Part shown: piece after piece, positions 24,878-31,761 of the stretch
Numbering within the stretch: the stretch's first letter is position 1
Layout: each line of letters begins with the position of its first letter
Origin: Sysuimicrobium calidum
Lineage (GTDB): Bacteria; Sysuimicrobiota; Sysuimicrobiia; Sysuimicrobiales; Sysuimicrobiaceae
Direction of reading: 5' to 3'
Length of the DNA stretch: 64,000 nucleotides
NCBI GenBank assembly: GCA_031459935.1
Contig: JAVKHN010000004.1
Span: forward strand, 33,434-97,433
Notes under the pieces: model-generated
Told to the model about the DNA's origin: nothing
The model's input: only the letters and a program-made list of their open reading frames with translations
Database searches by the model: none
Position numbers and translations under genes: made by a program

Positions 24878-25816
24878 ATGATCCTGCGGCTCGCCCATGT
24901 GGAACTGCGGGTGACCGACCTCGAACCTGCCAGGCGTTTTTACGCGGAGATCCTGGGATTTACAGAAGTGCTGCAGGTTGAGAGCAGTCTCTATCTGAGA
25001 GCGTCAGAGGAATTCGACCTGTGGTCGCTTCGACTGACTCAGTCGTCCGCTCCGGGACTCGGCCACTGCGCGTTTCGGGTTTCCTCCTCTGCATACCTGG
25101 ACGAGCTCGAAACGCTTCACAGACGGCTGGGGTTGCCGACCCGCCGGTTGCCTGCGGCACAGGAGCCCGGACAGGGAGAGGCCCTTCGGGCCCTCACGCC
25201 GGAGGGATATCCGGTGGAGTTCTTCCACGGGATGGAGGAAATTCCCATCTATGGTGCACGCCGCAGGCCCCACCTTCCGACCCGACACGGTGACCGCCCT
25301 CCGGGCTCCCGGCCCCTACGTATTGATCACATCCACTTACGGACCACGGATCCGGGTACACATCTGTCGTATTGGGAGCAGACCCTCGGGTTCCGGGCCT
25401 TCGCCTACGTGGTCTCAGGGGATCGGATCCGGAGCGCCTTCCTGCGCCGGCGGCCGGCGACCCACGATGTGGCCCTGGCTACGGGAAACGGTACCGGCCT
25501 TCATCATGTGGCCTACTATGTTGCGGACTGGAACGACCTGGCGTATTTCGCCAATCGCCTTAGCCGGTTCGGCATGTCGGAACGGATTGAACTGGGCCCC
25601 ACCCGGCACAATTTAAGCAATGCCTTCTGCATGTACGTCCGGGATCCCAGCGGGAACCGGCTGGAGCTGTTTAGCGGGGATTACCAGCGTGATCTCGACC
25701 GCGACCCCATCCTGTGGGAAGAAGAGGATTATCGCTCGCGGGGATGGAACGCGTGGAACACGCATATGCCGGTATCTCTGGCGGAATGTACGGACATACA
25801 TGGTCCGTGGCCTTAA
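24878..25816 (+). CDS. VOC-family type I extradiol ring-cleavage dioxygenase
   Basis: A 312-residue two-domain vicinal-oxygen-chelate protein. The N-terminal domain begins RLAHVELRVTDLEPARRFY. The C-terminal domain carries the likely Fe(II) ligands: His in RIDHIHLRTTD, His in GLHHVAYYV and Glu in GNRLELFSGDY. The tail resembles homoprotocatechuate 2,3-dioxygenase. These enzymes open catechol rings next to the hydroxyls. It is the first gene of a cassette with an O-demethylase (24-base gap). AGAGGGGGC precedes the ATG. Base composition here looks less GC-rich than the flanks. The ring substrate is unknown; a methoxylated or demethylated lignin-type catechol is suggested by the neighbour. Confidence 0.82.
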   Translation: MILRLAHVELRVTDLEPARRFYAEILGFTEVLQVESSLYLRASEEFDLWSLRLTQSSAPGLGHCAFRVSSSAYLDELETLHRRLGLPTRRLPAAQEPGQGEALRALTPEGYPVEFFHGMEEIPIYGARRRPHLPTRHGDRPPGSRPLRIDHIHLRTTDPGTHLSYWEQTLGFRAFAYVVSGDRIRSAFLRRRPATHDVALATGNGTGLHHVAYYVADWNDLAYFANRLSRFGMSERIELGPTRHNLSNAFCMYVRDPSGNRLELFSGDYQRDLDRDPILWEEEDYRSRGWNAWNTHMPVSLAECTDIHGPWP

Positions 25817-25840
25817 CGGGAGGCATCAGGAGGGAGATGG

Positions 25841-27265
25841 ATGCAGCAGGGAAGGCGGAAGAGCCTGGAGGATCTCCTGCGGGAGAACCGCTACGATGTT
25901 GTGTCCTTTTTGCGGAGCAACAATCCCGCGGCGAGGATGGGATCCACCTTTGGCGAGTTCTCCCGGGTTCCCGTGCAGGTCTCCGACTGGTTCGAGGAGA
26001 CCAGAGCCTGGCGCAGAACGGTTGCACTTTTTGACCAGTCGCATCACATGACGAATCTTTTTCTCAAAGGGCCGGATGCGCTGCGCCTGCTCAGTCTGCT
26101 GGGGGTGAACACCTTTCGCAACTTCGTACAGGGCCGGGCAAAGCAGTTCCTCGTGTGCAACGACGAAGGTTACGTGATCCGGGACGCAGTGTTGTTTTAC
26201 CTGGAGAAAGACTCCTTCCAGCTCGTGGCAAGGCCTCCGGCCCTGAACTGGGTGCAGTACCATGCGGAGACGGGAGGCTACCGTGTGACGGTGGAGCGGG
26301 ACGAGCGGAGCGCGTTCAACCCCTCCGGCCGAAGAAGGGTATACCGCTATCAGCTGCAGGGACCCAATGCTCCGAAGCTTCTGGAGAAGTTAAACGGAGG
26401 TCCTCTACCGGAAATCCCCTTCTTTCATTTTGCGAAGATCCAGGTTGGGAAACGGAGTGCGTGGGCCCTGCACCACGGCATGGCGGGAGTCGCGGGAATG
26501 GAGATCTTCGGCCCCTGGGAGGAGGCGGAGGAAGTCAGGGAGGCCATACGGGAGGCGGGGAAAGAGTTCGGACTGCAGGAAGCGGGACACCGGGCATATC
26601 TGGTGAGCATCGTGGAAACCGGATGGGTGCCCCTCCCCGTTCCCGCCATCTACACGGAGGCCCGGCTGCGTCCTTACCGGGAGTGGCTTCCCGCGGATAG
26701 CCTGGAGGCCACGGGGAGTATCGGGGGAAGTTTTGACTCCTCGAGAATAGAGGAGTATTACCTCACCCCTTGGGATCTGGGCTACGGGCACCTGGTAAAG
26801 TTCGACCACGATTTTATCGGCAAAGAGGCTCTGGCGGAGAAGGCAAAGGATCCGCGGCGGAAGAAGGTCACCCTGGTCTGGCGCGGGGAGGACGTTCTGC
26901 AGAGGATCTTCAGACCGCTCTTTGAAGGAGGGCCCCGGGGGAGGTTCATCGAGCTGCCGCTGGTGGGATACGCCACGTGGCATTACGACAAGGTGCTGAG
27001 CAGGGACGGAAGGTGGATCGGATTCTCCTCCTTCGGAGCGTACAGCGCCAACGAACACGCGATCCTGACCGTGGGTGTGGTGGACCGGGAGTTCGCGGAG
27101 CCGGGGACAGAGGTCGTGGTGGTGTGGGGGGAGAGGAGAGGGACCCCGGAGGGCGATGAGAATGGGGTGGTTCCTGTGGAGATCCGGGCAACGGTAGGCC
27201 CTGTACCGTTCTCGGAGGCGGCGAGAAGGTACCGGGCCTCGGTGGGAGCTCGGCCGGTATTGTAG
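25841..27265 (+). CDS. LigM/DesA-type tetrahydrofolate-dependent aromatic O-demethylase
   Basis: A 474-residue aminomethyltransferase-fold protein of the length of LigM (about 470). The segments VALFDQSHHMTNL, RPPALNWVQYHAETGGY, NPSGRRRVYRYQLQGPNA (each shown in part) and YYLTPWDLGYGHLVKFDHDF match what I recall of LigM and DesA of Sphingobium. Those enzymes move the methyl of vanillate, 3-O-methylgallate or syringate to tetrahydrofolate. It is distinct from glycine-cleavage GcvT by these motifs and its C-terminal extension. It follows the extradiol dioxygenase, so demethylation then ring opening is a plausible sequence. Sarcosine- or dimethylglycine-type demethylation is a less likely alternative. 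Confidence 0.8.
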   Translation: MQQGRRKSLEDLLRENRYDVVSFLRSNNPAARMGSTFGEFSRVPVQVSDWFEETRAWRRTVALFDQSHHMTNLFLKGPDALRLLSLLGVNTFRNFVQGRAKQFLVCNDEGYVIRDAVLFYLEKDSFQLVARPPALNWVQYHAETGGYRVTVERDERSAFNPSGRRRVYRYQLQGPNAPKLLEKLNGGPLPEIPFFHFAKIQVGKRSAWALHHGMAGVAGMEIFGPWEEAEEVREAIREAGKEFGLQEAGHRAYLVSIVETGWVPLPVPAIYTEARLRPYREWLPADSLEATGSIGGSFDSSRIEEYYLTPWDLGYGHLVKFDHDFIGKEALAEKAKDPRRKKVTLVWRGEDVLQRIFRPLFEGGPRGRFIELPLVGYATWHYDKVLSRDGRWIGFSSFGAYSANEHAILTVGVVDREFAEPGTEVVVVWGERRGTPEGDENGVVPVEIRATVGPVPFSEAARRYRASVGARPVL

Positions 27266-27296
27266 AGGAATCCGCGGGGAAAGGGGGCGCGAGGAG

Positions 27297-28838
27297 ATGC
27301 TGAGAAGAGTCATGGCGGTGGGGATCGGCTTGGTGCTGGCGGTGTGCGTGGTGGGATTCGGTGTGCCGAGGGGGACAGCGGCGGGACCTGCGGCGGAGAT
27401 CCCACGCGGGGGTACGCTGCGCCTCGGGGATGAGCTCCCGGAGGGGCTGTTCGGAATTCCGTGGAGAAGGGCGCCAAGAAGTACGGTACCTGCGGTGCCG
27501 GTTTTCGAGACCCCGATCTGGGTGGACGTGCGGGGGAGGGCGGCTCCTCACCTGGTGGAGCGTTGGGAAATCGGTCCGGATCGGAGGTCTGTTTCCCTGC
27601 GGCTTCGCAGGAACGTCCGGTTTCACGACGGCACCCTGCTGAACGCAGAGGGGTTACGGTGGAACCTGCAAAAACAAATAGAGGCCCGCAGAGCACCGGA
27701 CATCGTGAGGTCCGTGGAGGTACGCGGCCCCTATGAGGTGGTGGTTCAGCTGGAGCGATGGACGAACGGCTTTCTGCTCTGGCTGGGGGGACTCGGCGCT
27801 ACGGATGTGGTCTCGCCGGGCCACGTGCTGAGGGTGGGGGAGGAACAGGCGGACGCCAGACCGGTGGGGACCGGTCCGTTCCGGGTGACCCGATACGACC
27901 CAAAGGCCTTTGCGGAGTATGTGCGGTTTGACGGGTACTGGGATCGGGAGAAACCCTACCTGGATCGGCTGGAGCTTCGGTTCTTCGCGGACATGCAGAC
28001 GATGAAAGCGGCCTTGCTCGCGCGACAGTTGGACGTGGCGGGATTCAATGACCCCGCGGTGATCCGGGAACTGCGGGAAAGCAGGGAGCTTCGAGAGATC
28101 TCCGGTTTGCACACGCTCAACTGGGCGCTGTGGCCGGATAGCGCCAACGCGGACTCGCCCCTCGCGGACCGGAGGGTACGGGAAGCGATCTCGCTGGCCA
28201 TCGATCGGAATGCGCTTGCGGTGGGAGTAGGGTACGGGATTTTCCGACCCTGGGCGCAGATCGCGCACCCCGGACACACGGCGGCCTTGGAGGGGGGTGT
28301 GCCGATGCGGTTTGACCCGGAGCGGGCACGGCGGCTGCTGGCGGAGGCGGGATACGGGAACGGGTTCAGAACGAGAATCATCTCAGAAGCGGTCTCCCGG
28401 GACCTTGCGGTGGCCGTGCAGGGATACCTAAGCGGCGTGGGGATCGAAGCGGAGGTCGAGATCGTGGACAGGCCGCGGATGGCGGACTACCAGCGCAGGG
28501 GATGGCGGGGATTCATCCTGCATCCCATGCCCTATGTTCCGAACTTCAACAGCTGGCTGGAATTTTTCTTCATACGGCACCCGCTGGGGCAGGTCAGCCT
28601 GAAGCGGCCGGAACGGCTCACGGAAATGTGGGAGGCTTCGAGAGCCACCATCAACGAGGACCGGAACGCCACGCGGCGGCTGCACCGCTACCTGCTGGAG
28701 GAGCTCATGGTGATCCCCCTCCTTACCGGACCGCAGAAGGTCTATTTCGCCTGGCCGCGTGTGCGAAACACGTACCTTCTGCAGGGAGCCACCTGGCCGA
28801 GGTGGAAGCCGGCGGAGGCCTGGTTGGCCCGGCAGTGA
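27297..28838 (+). CDS. ABC transporter solute-binding protein, family 5 (DppA/OppA-like)
   Basis: A 513-residue exported protein. A hydrophobic signal peptide (about residues 1-29) ends near GTAAGPA. The mature part has the family 5 layout: GGTLRLG at the start, WEIGPDRRSVSLRLRRNVRFHDG, GTGPFRV and RREAISLAIDR-like helices (VREAISLAIDRNAL). Such proteins capture peptides, nickel, sugars or other solutes outside the cell. No permease or ATPase gene is adjacent, so it must share a transporter. The 31-base gap after the O-demethylase suggests one operon; the ligand may be an aromatic compound. No lipobox Cys is seen. Confidence 0.85.
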   Translation: MLRRVMAVGIGLVLAVCVVGFGVPRGTAAGPAAEIPRGGTLRLGDELPEGLFGIPWRRAPRSTVPAVPVFETPIWVDVRGRAAPHLVERWEIGPDRRSVSLRLRRNVRFHDGTLLNAEGLRWNLQKQIEARRAPDIVRSVEVRGPYEVVVQLERWTNGFLLWLGGLGATDVVSPGHVLRVGEEQADARPVGTGPFRVTRYDPKAFAEYVRFDGYWDREKPYLDRLELRFFADMQTMKAALLARQLDVAGFNDPAVIRELRESRELREISGLHTLNWALWPDSANADSPLADRRVREAISLAIDRNALAVGVGYGIFRPWAQIAHPGHTAALEGGVPMRFDPERARRLLAEAGYGNGFRTRIISEAVSRDLAVAVQGYLSGVGIEAEVEIVDRPRMADYQRRGWRGFILHPMPYVPNFNSWLEFFFIRHPLGQVSLKRPERLTEMWEASRATINEDRNATRRLHRYLLEELMVIPLLTGPQKVYFAWPRVRNTYLLQGATWPRWKPAEAWLARQ

Positions 28839-28874
28839 AAAGCCGGTTGCGGCCTGAGGTCCGGGGAGCCGCGG

Positions 28875-28903
28875 TTGACGGGGGGAGGGCTCCCGGATAG
28901 GCT
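28875..28903 (+). promoter_or_regulatory. Promoter of nadA-nadC
   Basis: TTGACG (28875-28880), a 17-base spacer and TAGGCT (28898-28903), shortly before the nadA GGAAGGA ribosome site. The spacer contains a short inverted repeat (GGGAG...CTCCC). Confidence 0.55.
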
Positions 28904-28921
28904 GGAGGCCGGAAGGAAGCC

Positions 28922-29902
28922 ATGTCGGCGGCTGCGGGGATGGTCCGGGAGCTGGAGAGCGAGGCCCGGTGGCTGGTAGAGGAGATCCACCGGCTGCGAC
29001 GGAATCGAAACGCTGTCATCCTGGCGCACAACTACCAGCTGCCGGAGATCCAGGACCTCGCGGACTTCGTGGGCGACTCCCTGGGGCTCGCGCAGGCCGC
29101 GGCCCGAACGAGCGCGGATGTGATCGTCTTCTGCGGGGTCCACTTCATGGCGGAGACGGCCGCCATCCTCTGCCCGGACAGGACCGTGCTGCTGCCGGAT
29201 CTGGAGGCCGGCTGCTCGCTCGCGGCCACCATCACCGCGGAGCAGGTGCGGGCCTGGAAGCGGGAGCACCCGGGAGCGGCGGTGGTGGCATACGTGAACA
29301 CCAGCGCGGAGGTGAAGGCAGAAAGCGACTACTGCTGTACGTCCACCAACGCGGTCCAGGTGGTCTCCTCCATCCCGGAGGACAGAGAGATCCTGTTCCT
29401 TCCGGATTTCTTCCTCGGGAGTTACGTGGCCCGGGTCACCGGTCGGCGCATGCACCTGTGGATGGGGGAGTGCCACGTGCACGCGGGGTTCCGGCCGGAG
29501 GACGTCGCGGAACTGCAGCGGGTCCATCCGGATGCGGAGCTCCTGATCCACCCCGAGTGCGGATGCGTGAGCTCCTGCATGTACTTCCTGGCCTCCGGCC
29601 ATCTCCCCCCGGATCGTACGCACATCCTCTCCACGGAGGGCATGGTCCGCCGAGCGCGGACCAGTCCCGCCCGGACCTTCCTGGTGGCCACGGAGACGGG
29701 GATCCTGCACCGCATGCGCAAGGAGGCGCCCGGGAAGACCTTCCTCCCCGTGCGGGAGGATGCCATCTGCCAGTACATGAAGCGGATCACCCTCGACAAG
29801 CTCTACCGGTCCCTCCGGGACGGCGTGTACGAGGTGCGGGTGGATCCGGAGATCGCTGCCCGGGCGCGGGGAGCCATTGAGCGGATGCTGGCCCTGAGCT
29901 GA
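28922..29902 (+). CDS. nadA: Quinolinate synthase A
   Basis: A 326-residue NadA. AVILAHNYQLPEIQDLADFVGDS (shown in part) opens the first repeat. The three 4Fe-4S ligands are Cys in SDYCCTSTNAV, Cys in HPECGCVSSC and Cys in REDAICQYMK. It condenses iminoaspartate with dihydroxyacetone phosphate and is oxygen-sensitive through its cluster. ATG 28922 follows GGAAGGA. nadC follows within 11 bases. nadB, which makes iminoaspartate, is not in the window. Confidence 0.95.
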   Translation: MSAAAGMVRELESEARWLVEEIHRLRRNRNAVILAHNYQLPEIQDLADFVGDSLGLAQAAARTSADVIVFCGVHFMAETAAILCPDRTVLLPDLEAGCSLAATITAEQVRAWKREHPGAAVVAYVNTSAEVKAESDYCCTSTNAVQVVSSIPEDREILFLPDFFLGSYVARVTGRRMHLWMGECHVHAGFRPEDVAELQRVHPDAELLIHPECGCVSSCMYFLASGHLPPDRTHILSTEGMVRRARTSPARTFLVATETGILHRMRKEAPGKTFLPVREDAICQYMKRITLDKLYRSLRDGVYEVRVDPEIAARARGAIERMLALS

Positions 29903-29913
29903 GGGTGCAGGGG

Positions 29914-30759
29914 ATGGATTTCCCCCTGGCGCTCGAGCGCATCGTGGCCACGGCCCTGGAGGAGGATCTCCCCTGGGGGGACCTCACCACGGAATCCCTC
30001 TTTTCCACACCCCTGAGGATCCAGGGGGAGGTGGTGGCAAAAAAGCCGGGGGTGATCGCGGGGCTTCCGGTCCTGGAGGCGGTCTTCCGACGGCTGGATC
30101 CGGAGGTGCGGATTGCCGTGCGGTGCGCGGAGGGTTCGGAGGTGGCGCCCGGACAGGCGGTGGCGGTGGTGGAGGGGGATGCCCGGGCGATCCTGGCGGG
30201 AGAGCGGGTGGCCCTCAACTTCCTCGGCCGTCTGAGCGGGATCGCCACCCTCACCCGCCGGTACGTGCAGGCCATCGCGGGCCTTCCCTGCCGGATCGTG
30301 GATACCCGCAAGACCACGCCGGGCCTCCGGATCCTGGAGAAGTACGCGGTGCGGGTGGGAGGAGGCGCAAACCACCGGTTCGGATTGAGCGACGGAGTGC
30401 TCGTGAAGGACAACCACCTAAGCCTCCTGCGGCGCGGGGGCATCTCCCTCCAGGAGGCCCTGGCGCGGATCCGATCCCGGGCGCCGCACGGGGTGCGGAT
30501 CCAGGTGGAGGTGACGGACCTCGGACAGGTGGAGGAGGCATTGCAGGCCGGGGCGGACGCGCTGCTGCTCGACAACATGGACCTGGTGACCCTTCGGAGG
30601 GCGGTGGCCCTCTGCCAGGGCCGCGTCCTCACGGAGGCCTCCGGCGGCATCACCCTGGAGAACGTGCGGGCGGTGGCGGAGACCGGGGTGGACCTGATCT
30701 CCATAGGCGCCCTCACGCACTCCGCGCCCGCCCTGGACCTCAGCCTGGAGATCCCGTAG
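29914..30759 (+). CDS. nadC: Nicotinate-nucleotide pyrophosphorylase (carboxylating)
   Basis: A 281-residue QPRTase. EEDLPWGDLTTES, RVALNFLGRLSGIAT, DTRKTTPGLR with catalytic Arg/Lys, and VKDNHL are all present in order. It makes nicotinate mononucleotide from quinolinate and PRPP. ATG 29914, with a GCAGGGG site, is preferred; GTG 29905 is possible and would add three residues. It converges on nrdB with only 5 bases between the stops. Confidence 0.95.
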   Translation: MDFPLALERIVATALEEDLPWGDLTTESLFSTPLRIQGEVVAKKPGVIAGLPVLEAVFRRLDPEVRIAVRCAEGSEVAPGQAVAVVEGDARAILAGERVALNFLGRLSGIATLTRRYVQAIAGLPCRIVDTRKTTPGLRILEKYAVRVGGGANHRFGLSDGVLVKDNHLSLLRRGGISLQEALARIRSRAPHGVRIQVEVTDLGQVEEALQAGADALLLDNMDLVTLRRAVALCQGRVLTEASGGITLENVRAVAETGVDLISIGALTHSAPALDLSLEIP

Positions 30760-30764
30760 CGTTT

Positions 30765-31751
30765 CTAGCGGTTGCGGTCCGCGGCCACTTCATAGTGGAT
30801 GTTCTTGGCCTCGAAGAAGTTCGTGATCTCCGGCACGTCCACCTCCGTGGCCATCCAGGGGGCGGGGTTCGGGGTGTGGAAGTGGGCGCCCAATCCGAGT
30901 TCCTCCAGCCGCCGATCCGTGACGTACTCCACGTAGGCATTCAGCACCTCCGCATTCACCCCGATGAGAGGCTGAGGGAGCAGCGTGCGGTGGTAGTCCC
31001 GCTCCAGTTCCACCGCCCGGAGGATCAGACTCTTGAGTTCCCGGCCGAGCTCCGGGGTCAGCAGCGCCGGGTCCTGGACGAGGAGCTCGGTGATGAGGTG
31101 GATGCCGAAGCTCAGGTGCAGGCTCTCGTCCTTCAGGGTCCAGTCCACGATGGTCGCCAGCCCCCGCAGCAGGTTGCGGCGACGGAAGGTGTAGGCGAAC
31201 AGGAACCCCCCGTAGAAGAACACCCCCTCCAGGATCACGTAGTAGCCCACCAGGTTGCGCAGAAACCGCCGGCGGTCCTCCACCCGGTCCATGTCCAGAG
31301 GCTCCAGCATGGGCCGGGCGAGCTCGGTGAGGAACACCTCCTTGGCCCGGACCGCGGGCTCGTCCCGGTGCAGCCGGAACACCTGCTCCCGGTCCACGGG
31401 GAGGGTCTTCAGCACGTACTCGAAGGCCATGGTGTGGTTCGCCTCCTCCCAGATCTGGCGGGCGAGGTACAACCGCACCTCCGGCGCGGTCACGTACCGG
31501 TAGATGGAGAGCACCAGGTTGTGGGTCACCAGCGACTCCATGGGGTTGAAGAACCCCAGCAGCACTTCCACGGCCCGCTTTTCCTCTCCGCTCAGGCGCA
31601 GCTCCCAGTCCCGGACGTCGTCCGCAAGCGCCACCTCTTCCGGAAACCAGGTGTTGCGCTTTCCCTGCTGGGCGTGGGCGTAGGCCCAGGGGTAGCGGAG
31701 GGGGAAGAGCTGGATGGGTTCGAGGGCGTCGCCTCCAATTAAAGGCCGCAT
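30765..31751 (-). CDS. nrdB: Ribonucleotide reductase small subunit, class Ic-like (radical Tyr replaced by Phe)
   Basis: A 328-residue R2. The six metal ligands are visible: Glu72 (NPMES), Glu103 and His106 (EEANH), Glu175 (YVILEGV), Glu209 and His212 (KDESLHL). The residue four after His106, the tyrosyl-radical position in class Ia/Ib, is Phe110. The first ligand is Glu, not Asp. Both features match Chlamydia trachomatis R2, whose residues E89, E120, H123, F127, E193, E227 and H230 lie at constant offsets of 17 and 18. Class Ic R2 uses a Mn/Fe cofactor instead of a Tyr radical. It partners NrdA, 10 bases upstream, under the cobalamin riboswitch. Confidence 0.93.
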   Translation of the reverse strand: MRPLIGGDALEPIQLFPLRYPWAYAHAQQGKRNTWFPEEVALADDVRDWELRLSGEEKRAVEVLLGFFNPMESLVTHNLVLSIYRYVTAPEVRLYLARQIWEEANHTMAFEYVLKTLPVDREQVFRLHRDEPAVRAKEVFLTELARPMLEPLDMDRVEDRRRFLRNLVGYYVILEGVFFYGGFLFAYTFRRRNLLRGLATIVDWTLKDESLHLSFGIHLITELLVQDPALLTPELGRELKSLILRAVELERDYHRTLLPQPLIGVNAEVLNAYVEYVTDRRLEELGLGAHFHTPNPAPWMATEVDVPEITNFFEAKNIHYEVAADRNR

Positions 31752-31761
31752 ATGCCTCCTC

